DNA from: Ceratothoa steindachneri
Taxonomy: Eukaryota; Arthropoda; Malacostraca; Isopoda; Cymothoidae
DNA: 64,000 bases
NCBI GenBank assembly: GCA_963969495.1
Contig: OZ018323.1
Span: forward strand, 80,920,919 to 80,984,918
Direction of reading: 5' to 3'
Position numbers and translations under genes: made by a program. Of this stretch, positions 21,701 through 31,300 are shown piece by piece. Numbering within the stretch: position 1 is the first letter of the stretch; each line of letters starts with the position of its first letter. The notes under the pieces were generated by a model. That model saw only the letters and a program-made list of their open reading frames with translations, did not search any database and was not told the DNA's origin.

Positions 21701-22839
21701 GATGAATGTACTGGGACCAGTGAAAGTTCGTTTCGTGAATCACCTGTGTCCTGTAGTTTGTTCACGACGCCGGTGTCCTCTCGCAAGTCTTCTTTAACCT
21801 TAAGGTAGTTTGAGCATATTTTGAAATTCCAAATTTGATGGAAGCATTTCTTTTTTTTTGGTAGAGGATATTGACGGTAGTTAGTGAGTCCTACTCAGCC
21901 AGACGGTTTAGTGTGAAGGGTCAGGAGGGTGGGAAAGGCGGCTCAATAAGTGTTCGGGGAGGGGCCACACTATATGTTTCGCTGACTGCTCTTCGCCAAA
22001 ACTAATCCAGGGAGGGTGCCGACCGCTAAAGGAAATTTATCTCTACAAAAGTCCGGGCTAAAACTTAAGATTCCTAGTTTCTTACAAAATTAAGCCAATT
22101 GGGCATGATTAATCGCCTGATACCGGCCCGATTTAAGTCGAAATGGTTTTGCCGCGTGTGCCAAATGGAGAGTCCAAATGTTGTAATGTGCATCTTGGGA
22201 TCAACCCGTACAAATAAATATTCTTGGCATTTACACGCTACGTGGCTTTCATGGGCAAAATGCTGGTTGAAGCTGGCCAGCGATTGAGAAGTGGGAGAGT
22301 GAATCTAGGGTGACGATGCGTGTCTTATTGCATTGCTTTACCTCAATCATAGAAAATTGCCATTTTTGGCCTCACTCGAAACTTGTGTTATTTCGTTCAA
22401 TTTTAGGGAATCCAACGGGAAACGACGAAGTCGATCTCCGCCTGAAGAATCGTTTAATGGTACCCCACTGAAGTGGAAGAAGAAGAGTGAATTTGAATCT
22501 CATTCATCCTATTTCACATCAGTTTCAAAGGAGACCCCTGTGAGAATGATTTCCCACTCGGGAAAAAATGAGTATGACGTCCTCCCGTCTCTGGACAATA
22601 ATTTTGCGCCGGAATTGGAAGAGTCCTCGATTGAGGAAGAAATTATATCCGACGACCTTGTAACCTCTTCCAAGAACAGCGCTAAATGGCGTTACTGCGT
22701 TCTCATGTAAGTTTAGTACAAGGATTTCTTTAGCTACTAATTTCACCCTTGCCACTTTTATTTTAGTGCAAATAGGCCCCTCATCCATTTACTCCTCATT
22801 ATAAAGCTTATTGAAGAGCGCCTGCAAGTGGGTGGATGA
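9537..22839 (+). CDS. Gene 1: unrecognised SP/TP-rich protein, five coding exons, 290 aa
   Basis: Joining 9537-9738, 10118-10266, 21656-21804, 22407-22706 and 22767-22839 gives one 873-nt frame of 290 residues. Every junction is GT-AG and the phases match (1, 0, 2, 2). I do not recognise the family. The protein is hydrophilic and rich in Ser, Pro, Lys and Arg, with about a dozen SP or TP pairs, among them SPLGTPRKR (about 123-131) and TPTK near the N-terminus, which suit proline-directed kinases. An acidic stretch lies at about 220-245. The last 25 residues are hydrophobic with basic and acidic ends (WRYCVLI, then HLLIIKLIEERL), either an amphipathic or tail-anchor-like helix. The start ATG at 9537 has a good context (GTGACCATGA), and an acceptor-like CAG ends at 9512, so a 5' non-coding exon may exist. 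The 11.4-kb second intron is filled by LINE-A copies. A mitotic or nuclear phosphoprotein is a guess only. Confidence 0.7.
9739..11289. other. Gene 1 intron 1 and start of intron 2 (apart from exon 2)
   Basis: Outside exon 2 (10118-10266) I see no coding or repeat signal in this stretch apart from a short (ATT)n run near 10903. Confidence 0.5.
10118..10266 (+). CDS. Gene 1 exon 2 (residues 68-117)
   Basis: Acceptor TCTTATTTCAG| and donor ATG|GTAAGT are both near consensus. The 149 nt start with two bases completing the codon from exon 1 and end in phase 0. It encodes KSPVSRKKK, a short hydrophobic run, SMTPKP and a Lys/Glu-rich helix-like stretch. Confidence 0.72.
11466..13517 (+). pseudogene. 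LINE-A copy B ORF1 (gag-like RNA-binding protein)
   Basis: The ORF1 frame starts with ATG at 11466 (context GTCACCATGC). The first 320 codons are Pro/Ser/Gly-rich with a basic [15 protein letters not shown] patch. A frame change near 12428 leads to a block resembling the RRM-like core of gag proteins (12428-12859). A stop and frame change near 12860-12950 follow. The zinc-knuckle region then reads CVNCSKAAH and [15 protein letters not shown]. The rest (12951-13517) is a Pro/Ser-rich tail. Copy D keeps a further knuckle ([14 protein letters not shown]). In the intact family ORF1 would bind element RNA. Confidence 0.8.
13690..14455 (+). pseudogene. LINE-A copy B ORF2: endonuclease domain
   Basis: An apurinic-like endonuclease in pieces. 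The start reads FLQWNCRGLR (about 13700), the middle GDLNGRHPLWGD (about 14070) and the end NDHFPIQISF (about 14300), which are the Asn, Asp-x-Asn and Ser/Asn-Asp-His landmarks of the LINE EN fold. Several frame changes and stops separate them. In an active element EN nicks the target to prime reverse transcription. Confidence 0.75.
14456..15900 (+). pseudogene. LINE-A copy B ORF2: linker and reverse transcriptase
   Basis: The RT core is best seen at 15262-15790: [12 protein letters not shown] (first catalytic Asp), EGVPQGSVLS, and LYVDDLSVSF with the YVDD box, so the catalytic residues survive here. The region 14512-15096 carries the linker and fingers with [22 protein letters not shown]. 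It is broken by a stop at about 15096 and frame changes near 15260 and 15800. Confidence 0.82.
15807..17321 (+). pseudogene. LINE-A copy B ORF2: thumb, RNase H and C-terminal finger
   Basis: The frame 15807-16742 runs from the thumb ([28 protein letters not shown]) into RNase H with VYTDGSTSQEGVG (first Asp) and VIYSDSQCAL (third Asp). The site of the catalytic Glu reads FTVKLVAI, a Lys where LINE-B has FTAELVAI. After a stop at 16740 the frame continues with FWVAGHVGIAGNERAKE, then a stop near 17020, then the C-terminal finger CDDCVVPQTVRHILVEC (about 17117-17167). The final stop is at 17319. Confidence 0.85.
17322..17545 (+). other. LINE-A copy B 3' UTR and tail
   Basis: T-rich 3' UTR ending in the conserved terminal motif at about 17489-17521 and an A-rich tail. 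The motif's antisense form (CATCTGGCGACTGCCTACTTGGG) marks the ends of copies D (31643) and E (40647), and of the micro-insertion at 31826. Confidence 0.8.
17548..20830 (+). mobile_element. LINE-A copy C, internally deleted
   Basis: Begins directly after the tail of copy B, in the same orientation. The 5' part (17548-17800) matches ORF1. Most of ORF1 is then missing, and EN starts at about 18040 ('gctaggcctggaaggcatattccttcaatgg'). The linker follows at 18720-19450. A deletion near 19705 joins the RT start (EKAYDAAW) to the thumb, removing the YVDD box. RNase H remains at about 20180-20520 are degraded, and the 3' end is lost. Confidence 0.82.
20838..21215. repeat. Three-unit tandem repeat of about 128 bp
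   Basis: Three tandem copies start near 20846, 20973 and 21103 with 'taactattnggccgattctaa'. Each continues with 'aaatttgaa', 'tttacattc' and a 'ttgccaaagttcccccaaggtta'-like stretch. The spacing is 127 and 130 bp. It lies in gene 1 intron 2 between LINE debris and exon 3. Confidence 0.8.
21285..21505 (-). mobile_element. LINE-A fragment (RT thumb), antisense
   Basis: The minus strand matches about 15640-15850 of copy B: AAQITTLERRFQQALNCVSRYAEA and the [17 protein letters not shown] segment. It is a short isolated piece ending 150 bp before gene 1 exon 3. Confidence 0.8.
21656..21804 (+). CDS. Gene 1 exon 3 (residues 118-166)
   Basis: Acceptor TTTTGTTTTCTCTGAAG| and donor TTAAG|GTAGTT; phase 0 in, phase 2 out. 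It encodes NDSGVSPLGTPRKR followed by a Ser-rich tract with ESPVS and TTPVSS. The exon lies immediately after a block of LINE-A debris and is uninterrupted. Confidence 0.7.
22407..22706 (+). CDS. Gene 1 exon 4 (residues 167-266)
   Basis: Acceptor TTCAATTTTAG| and donor CTCAT|GTAAGT; the first base completes Arg167 and the exon ends in phase 2. It encodes KRRSRSPPEES, NGTPLKWKKK and an acidic ELEESSIEEEIISDD stretch. This is the longest exon of the gene. Confidence 0.75.
22767..22839 (+). CDS. Gene 1 exon 5 with stop (residues 267-290)
   Basis: Acceptor CACTTTTATTTTAG| and a first base that completes Ile267. The frame then reads ANRPLIHLLIIKLIEERL and ends GGWithin the codons GGT GGA TGA at 22837-22839. 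The hydrophobic C-terminus appears only when this splice is used. Confidence 0.68.
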
Positions 22840-25017
22840 TGTAACACCCTTACTACAAAGGAAACCTGGAGGAACGGCATGTCCTCCCGGCTCCAATCCC
22901 TGCAGCAGGACCTGCGGTTATAAATCTCCCACTATTTTATCTACCAATTTTCATCATGAATATTATTGTAGATCGTTTTTACTTGTTTATCCGATTTTAT
23001 TAATATAATTTATAATCTCTCACTTTACTACCATCTTCACATAAAAATGCCATAACTCAGTGCAAATTACTTGTTTTGTCTTTCTATTAACTGTGAATAT
23101 TTATTTTTTTCTTAAATATGTACCTGATGATTCGCCTTATAAAGGTAGCTGCTGCTCAGCTTTTTTATTCTGATTGCATTTCTACTCGAGAATCTTATTT
23201 TTGTACAAAATCTAGGTCGTAACCCGTTGCAATACTTTAAACTCGTCTCTTCAACTACCTTAAATAAGGTTTTTGTTTTCTTAAAGACTTTAATGTATGA
23301 TTCGATCTCGTTGAATGTAGATGAATAAAGATCGTATTACTGTGCAAAGGTGTCCCTGATTTACGTGAGCTTGGATAGCCAGGAAAGTGAACTGCATTGA
23401 TGATATACCAAAATACATTCCCAAAACCCTACAGTAAAATTTATTGATTATATCAACTTACAGCAAGCAGAAATATTCATTCCAAACGTTTCCCATGTAA
23501 ACAAATTGTTCAGAAATCTATCAGCTTTTCTGTTGGCATGTCATGACTGACATGTGGTCTCTCTTCGTGTCATGAACAATCCTTAACTTCTATCTTCTTG
23601 TTCAAAATGTGTGCTAAATGATAAAATAATTTTCACCTTTAGTATTTAGGAGTACACTTGATCTCTGTAACAACATATGGTAGAGGGGAATTGAAAACAA
23701 ACTTATTCGCCGTCATTTTTTTTATCTCTACCTTAAGATGCCTGAAACGCACACTAAACCTTGCGGGGGTGGGGTCCTCTCCTTTCTTCACATTTGATCT
23801 CTCCCATTTTTTTTTTTTACGCATTACCAATTCTCTCTTACTACTTGCGCTTTGTTCATTGCTTTGAAGGATATATAAAAGAAAGTAAAGAAAAATATAT
23901 ATAATATAGTATATAATTCTTAAAATTTTATATATCTATAAAATGAGCAAAAATGATATAATTAGATTTTAGTTCTTTATAATTTTAAAGTTACCTACTA
24001 AAGTATATCATAAATTGCAATATTTTGTACTGAAAATTTTGCTTAGAAATATAAAAATTGCAAAAAATAAATATTTTATTCAGAATCTTAGAATATGTGA
24101 CAGATTGATTTAAGACGTATTTATAAGCTAATATCGTATTTAGTGCAGTACCTGAAATTAAAAGTATGAACAAGGAAAATATTTTCCCCCCTTTTAGAAA
24201 TTAAGAAAACAAATGGGTGTACGGTAAGACGACATTTAGTCGATAGAAGAGACGCGAGGGTGAAATATAAAAAAGGGATTAATACTACGCTCGATAAAGA
24301 AAAATACAATTCTTAGCGTAGCGTGGGAGCGTTTGAGTTCTCACTAATACGAAAAAGGCTATAAATAATTAGCTGTTGCAGCGATCTCTCTCAATTATCT
24401 GAGAACGATGTATGTAGTTCAAAACCTAGCAGGAGAACGTCCACCGGGTACAAGGCCTGAAGTGTGCGAAATTGGGACACCCTTGCGGGATAATTATATG
24501 GCAGCAGTGACATGAGATCCTTAAAGGGGTAGAGTATTCCATTTTAATTCTCATGCATCTTTGGTATAAAATTTCTCGCGAATTAAACTGGCCCAGTTAT
24601 AATTGGCCATTGTCGTGCACCTATTCATCCTAGATGTTAATTCAAAGTGGATCACCCTTATGTCACTTCTTGCAACGAGGTGAGAAATACTTCTTTCCTC
24701 CTCAGCCCCATTCATTGGTAGTGGGGAGAAAAGTCAAAATTGTTATATGGGAAAAATTTGTTTAGCTTAAATATTTAATTGCTCCTTGATGCAAGCTAAT
24801 TTTTGTGTGGGTGAATATACCACACAAATTGAATTGCATAGAAATGGCTACTAAAATAACTAAACATTAAATCATTGAAACACTCCAATGAATGGCGAGG
24901 GTACCCCCAAAACGCTAAATCATCAAAAATCTACTTCGCTTTTAATTCGAAGCAAAATAGATAACTTTGTAAAGGTCCGTTACAAAACACAACTGAAAAA
25001 TTCAACTCGAACGATGT
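22840..25017. other. Intergenic region between the convergent genes
   Basis: Expected to hold the 3' UTRs of both genes. Apart from the AATAAA at 23324 and AT-rich stretches (23870-24130) I see no gene, repeat array or transposon. The block at about 22870-22925 resembles 28755-28825. Confidence 0.5.
23324..23329 (+). terminator. AATAAA poly(A) signal, probably for gene 1
   Basis: A canonical AATAAA lies 485 bp after the gene 1 stop, in the context 'gatgaataaagatcg'. It is the first strong signal downstream on the plus strand. Confidence 0.45.
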
Positions 25018-25311
25018 TTATCTATTATGATTATATTGAAAATCAGTCTCCGTGGGCTCCTCATGAAACACCTGGACTACCTGCCCAGTTCCTTTGCAGT
25101 TGTTTGACCTAAAAAGGAGTCTGGAGCCTACACAAACATATTCGGGATGCCTGATAAACCTCAAGATGACTGAAGCTTGTTGGTTCGTTCTGATTCCTCG
25201 GTACCCCATGATGGCCTCTATGACGGCTGTTTGACGGATGTTCCCGATATGAACAGTCGTTTGAAACCCCTTGCAGACGTAAGAATCTCGTTGCAATACC
25301 CGCAGCCGTGC
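25018..25311 (-). CDS. GTPBP2: GTPBP2 exon 9 with stop (residues 505-601)
   Basis: Acceptor GTCTCCGCAG|. It encodes [46 protein letters not shown] and a short tail ending in TAA at 25018. The spacing to the family pattern is exact. Confidence 0.95.
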   Translation of the reverse strand, partial: ARLRVLQRDSYVCKGFQTTVHIGNIRQTAVIEAIMGYRGIRTNQQASVILRFIRHPEYVCVGSRLLFRSNNCKGTGQVVQVFHEEPTETDFQYNHNR

Positions 25312-28300
25312 CTGCGGAGACGAGCATCTTAACGCAGGTGTACCGTTGAGGGAAAGAAATAAGAAAAAGTAACCGGGCGAATGTTAATAGAAAGGGTAGG
25401 AGTATTAAAAAACAATAACTGATTGTCCGGTGGCGACACACTTCGAAACTTCAGGGTCTAAGTTCACACAGACGGGGTGGGAATGAACTCTGTCAATTTT
25501 TACCCATTTGCTCAGTGACTTCACCCCTGCCTAGCCCACCCCAAGTCCTGAAACGGGGTTGGCGTATGCGTCAATAACCAATGAAAAAGATGAGAAGCAG
25601 ATCATGGCGCGCCATCGTCTCGAGCATTTTGCATAAGTATTCACGTGTCTTACGATGCGCAACTGTCACGGTAAGTAGTCTTCTTATTACTCCAACTAGA
25701 GCTTTAGAAATGTAGTCCCGAATCCTAATTAAGGTTAATGATGGTTGCAACTTAGCTTGATATTTTTATTTACCTTGCTGCATTTCCCCCTTCGTCGTCA
25801 TCAACCGATTTCCCGCATAGCGATGTCGCGCGTAACAACGCCACTCCTACACATTCACTGTGTTTTAGATAAGGATAGACGTCAATCTTGTTCCTTAACA
25901 CCAAATTGACCCTTCGTGGCAATGGGGCATTATGTAGTTTAGCATTTCCTCCAGCTATGGTTTACCCGTAGGTCCCAAGCAGCTCCCTCCGGCACAATAT
26001 TATCCATTCCCTCCTCAGTCGGCTCTTTATTTACGTTGCACCCGACTGGATCTCGGGCGACCGGACTAGGTGCTCCCACACATCCACCACTCTACGTGTT
26101 ACTTCAGGCTTTTTCTCAATTGCGCTTGTGTCGAGCGTGTTGTGAATAAGTGGTGGAAAGTGGTCCGGCGTTGGATCGAGGATTGTTTAGCAGGATGCGG
26201 CCGGGGCTTGGGGAGGTCAATATGTTTTGCGAATCGGTAGGGCAAACCAGAGGAAGGGGGATGACTGTTTGTGTGGGAGTGTTGGGACAAGTTATGACAA
26301 GTCAGGATCTGCAGCCGCACGCTCCTGCCTCGTCTATTTAAGAAGCAGTAGCTGATCGTAGATCGTAAGTCACAAATTTTTCAACAATGGAGAAGGTTTA
26401 GCACCGCGCAGTGATCAAATTTTTGACCAAGGAAGGCAAGAATGCAAAAGAGATCCATGAACGCATGGTTGCAGTGTACACCGACACTTCCTATGCAACC
26501 ATTGCTCGCTGGAATAGGGAGTTCCGCCATGGTCGTGAGTCCCTTGAAGATGTGGCCCGTGTGGAGAGGATGATCCTCGAAAATCGACGGGTGTAGGTCG
26601 AAGAAATCGAGCGAGAACTTGGAATATCACATGGAAGTGTTATCAACATCATCCACGACAATTTGGCCATGACCAAGGTCTGCCCGTTGGGTCCCTAGAA
26701 ACCTCACGCCCTATGATCGACCTCAACGTCGTCAAAGTCCACAAGGCCAGAATTGCACAAGCTACCCTGCGCGAGTGCGGATTCGAGGAGCTCAACCATC
26801 CCCACTACAGTCCAAATCTGGCCCTTAGCGACTACTTTTTATTCCGCCGGCTGCACTGCGTGGACGTCGGTTTGGGGACGATGAAGATGTCCAGCTCGCC
26901 GTCCAGGAGTCGATTGAATAGCAGTCGGGAATTCGAAGCCTCAGGGACAAGAGGCACAAGTGCATTGAAGTCGAGGGTAGTTATATTGAAAAATAATAAA
27001 ACACTATTCCTTATATCCGAATTGCAAAACTTAGTGAACGCCCCTCGTAAGTTGGTGAGTGTATTCTGTTTGAAAGGTTTGGATTTCTACTGGATCAAGA
27101 TGAGAACTAGAGTGAATGGAAGTGTTACGAACGGGGTGAGGTGTTTGTTGTCTCTGTGTGTGACTAGGTTTCCGCCTCCGTCATTAGTGTCTTACCTGAT
27201 GCGAGTATGACGTGGTATTTTTGTTTCCTGGATGAAAGTCAGTGTGTTCTGATTTATGGATGATGAATTCCTCGAACTCAATTTGTTGCCATATGCCATG
27301 GATTTAGTTGTAAAATGTTGAATGAGTTCTCGGTGGTGTTTTAGAGTGGTGATCCTTCGGCTGCGTTGAAGGGGTGTTAGTGTGCAGAGCTGTGTTGTGA
27401 TTGTAGCGCAGGCAACCTTGATGCGACTGTCGGCCCCAACCCCTGCATTTCCATCCATTCTTCTTACATGCCTATACTACCTCAGAACACAACCGGCCTC
27501 ACTGAATCAGTTGTTGGACTTTTAAGACGCATGCCGTGTCCCCTCATCCCCCTTGAAGGTTCACACGCGGTCATTTTCCTCGAGCCAAGATACCTAGGTG
27601 ATGGCCGTGTTGAACTGACCTGGAAGTAGCTGCATCCTTTGGGACTTAGGTTCTCGTGGAGCAACTTCATCCCTTTTCGGACCCGGGGAACGAAGTCCGA
27701 CACGGACAGAGATGCTGACTGACCGGCGTAAACGACCCGACAAGGAACTTTGTACCGGTGAATCGAAGCCACTTTCACCTTCTTAAAGCCGTAGTTGTCG
27801 AAAGGACCTGTTCGGGTTAGAGGTCACGGCCGATCAGAGGGGTAAAACACATCAGCAGTTAGTGAAGAGAGAATGTGGTGTTAAAATGTTTGGATAGAGA
27901 ATCCAAGAACATGTTCATAACGTGTTTAAAAAACTATATTTAGGAGGGCATCGACAAACCGATTTTAAGAGAGGGAGAATGAAGAAAACAAATGTTACAA
28001 GAGTAAAAAAAAAAACATCAAATCCACACATATCGTGCTATATGAAAATAAGCCAGATAATTTTTTCATTTATAAAAAGAATTGCATACTCCAATAAGGC
28101 AGCAGAGATTTTAGGGGGAGGGGGTAAAAAACAAACTAATTAGATATGAATATACAAACGGAACTAAAGTAAATTTTGCCCAACCTCCGTGATAGGTGGA
28201 AGGGAGTACGTACATTTAGTTGTTTCCCCCGCTTATTTCTTTGTCCCTCTCCTAATTTTCTATGGAGTGAAGATTCCCGTGTTGACGTCACACCGACGGC

Positions 28301-31300
28301 CTTTTACAACACACAAATAGCACGGTGGAGATTATAATTGTGAGAGTTAAAGCTCGAAAGAAAGGACACCCACCGAGGAGGAGCGTAGATCCGTTCATGA
28401 TGACCCCTTTGGTCAGCAGACCACCGACGATACAGTTGTCGTCCACGTGAAAGACTTCATCGATCTGAAACTCGGCCGGATCCTGTCAACAGAACGTCCC
28501 CTTGAATCAACCATTAATAACGGTACTGTTCATCAACCGATTTCCCGCAAGGTGTGGTTAGCGCGCACCCACGGCATGATTGGACCGCGTCCATGAAGGG
28601 AACCCCCATTTCGCTCGCAGGGGCGAAACATTCGGATGCGCTATACGCCAGGATAGTGGACTCGTATCTGGTCTTAGCCGCCCTTTACGACATCCGAAGT
28701 AAGACAGCGTATGTATTCTTCCCCCACCTGCAATGGGATGTCGTGTAGCATAGGCAACCTTGCAGTGACTAACATCTGGAGCATTGTCCCCTCCCGGCCC
28801 CAATGCCTGCAGGGGGATGTCGGGTTAATATCTTCCGCGCATTTTCACTTCCCTCGACTCTTTCTTTAGACACCATTACAAACTTTGTGTGGGAGATGCC
28901 CTCGTTGCTGTTGCGCTTTAAATTTCAAGGGTGGGGCTCTTTCTGCCCAACACATCTATGAATGGTAAAAAAATAAGAGGGAGTTTGTGTGGCGTGGTAG
29001 GAGTACAAGGGGTGTGTCGGTTATTTTGAATGAGAAGTGACACAATGCAAAGTTGGGTGTGGATACATGTGGGCGAAGTTGCTAGGGTGGTAGTGTATGC
29101 GCCCTCTAATTATAGAAATGAAGATGAGAAAGAGAGGTTTTGATTGTACAGGGAGATATGAATAGACGAATGGGTGAAAGAATGAGAGAGAGGGAATAAC
29201 AGGACTTTTGGTACACTCGGAGAGAATGAAAATGACTCGGGTCGTGATTGATGTGAAAGGTATGAATCGAGCTCAATTTGATCGTATGATTTTTGCTAAG
29301 TAAAAGTTAAATTTGTTTGTATATGGATGAGATGTGATGAAGGTGGAAAGGAAGGGGCGAATTAGAAGTGAAAGGTTATTGAACAGAAAAATTGGGATGT
29401 GCGAACATGGAGAGTAAATGTGGAACGAATTTAGGAAGTGGTAGTGGGCTCTGCAAGGGTTGTGTGTGTGTGTGTGTGTGGAGGACTGGGAAAAGTATAA
29501 ACATGTTGAATGGCGATGTGAAGAGTAATGGAAAGTAAAAAGGAAGCGTACATGCAAATGCTTTATTGTGCCGATGAGGATGTTAGGGAGATGGGGTTGA
29601 ATGCATACAAGGAAATGAAACAAGATATTATATAGAGAAAGAAAAAAATGAAGTGAGGAACAGGGAGAAGAATAGCAAACCTAGTACTTACTGACAACTC
29701 GGTGTTGGTGGGTGGGAGGGGGTGATTTGTGAATGTTTTTAAATGAGACGAAGTCTCTTGGGCGATTAGAGAGTTAGTGAATGTTCAAAGGGCTTGAGTG
29801 TGGATGTGCCAGGCAGTTGCATAGGATTATACTGATACCGACGTTAATTCATAGGAGTGAGACTATGGTATGGAAGAAGGAAATACTTCGAGTGATAGCA
29901 GTGCAAACAGAAAACTTGAGAGGAATGTTTGGTATGGGAAAGGTGGATAGAGTGAGGAACGACTGAATAAGATTTTTAGTGTGAATAAACTGACTGAAAG
30001 TAGTCAGAGAGGATCGACATATAAGAGTGGATGAACATACTGTAAACATAAAAATATACGAGAGTGAGTTTCAGGGTGTGAGAAGGGTTAGAAGACCGCA
30101 TAAAAAGTGGAATGATGTGAATGAGCGTTTGAAAGAAAACAGACTGACCGATGAGGAACTGGATGATATTGTGTAGGAAGATTTTCGGGAAGTGGGGAGC
30201 TCAAAACCATCCAGCCAAGGATGAACAGACTTCATGAGATGGTCATGGTACGCCTGAAGGTAACTATGAAATCGGATGGGGAGATGATGCGTAATGAGCC
30301 CTCTACGATCTCTGCGCATAAGCAGCCCAGTCCCGCACGCGAGGTCGACTGAAGAGACGCCGAGTTCTTCCTTCCAAGCGTTCCTGAGGACCAGGGGATC
30401 GGGGCCGCTCCCACAGAGCCTCCTTCAAGTCTACAAGATTCCGCTCGATTAAACCTGGGTGCCAGGCAGTCGTTTTATCGTGCCTAATGTCATGGAAACG
30501 ACGAGCGAGTCCTCTCCAATGGAAGACGAATTGACGACCGCGATCCGTCGAGATGATCGAAGGGACCCTGCACTTTGCCACCCAGGGTATGAGACTGAGC
30601 AATGGTTCGGGAGTCCATGGTTGGTCGGCGCGGGCTCTATTGCATGATAATTGGTCTGCGCGAATTGGTTCGATTACGGCTGTCGGTGGCTAATTAAGAT
30701 ATAATCTAGCTCGCAACATTCGTGGACGAAATAGCAATCCGATGCGGTCTGAACCGCTGATAGGAGTGTCCGATAGTTTGTATATATGTTCTAAGTTCTC
30801 TCCTCTATCTGGTGACGACAATTTTGAGCCGGAGCTCACGTCTAAGGGTGATGTAACGTCTCAGCAGGTTGGAGACCTGCTCATTCTTTTCTCTTGCAGC
30901 ACGTCAGCTACGGCATCGCCTGTTGCGCCCGTTATGAGGGTAAGCTCGCCTGAATAGTCCACATGGACTACGAATGTGGGCAGCCAGAACGCTTTTAACT
31001 GTCCCATCTGTTCAGGTGAGCAGGGAGCTCTTTTTTAGTTCCCACTTGAAGAGCGCATTTAGTGTGTGAATGCTATGCACACCGTGAGATGAAACGACGG
31101 TATAAGTTAACCATCCCGAGGAATTGGCAAAGTTGGATGAGTGTACGCAGCTGAGTTAACTTCGTTAATGCTTCAATTTTATCGTCGATGGTGGGGGATT
31201 ACATCCTTCGTGATGATGTCTTAGAAAGGAAATCTACCAACGCTCCTAACGTACATTTGACGGGATTAATCTGAATTCCGACCCCATGTGGATGCTCAGT

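Noticed and set aside
22525..22788. Minus-strand frame of 87 codons
   Set aside because: Antisense to gene 1 exon 4, whose splice sites and phase are coherent.
24074..24080. TTTATT (AATAAA on the minus strand) as the GTPBP2 poly(A) signal
   Set aside because: It is more than 900 bp after the stop in AT-rich sequence, so chance occurrence is likely and it is not listed.
25296..25441. Other minus-strand frame overlapping GTPBP2 exon 9
   Set aside because: A different frame that loses the conserved region; the acceptor at 25312 defines the exon.
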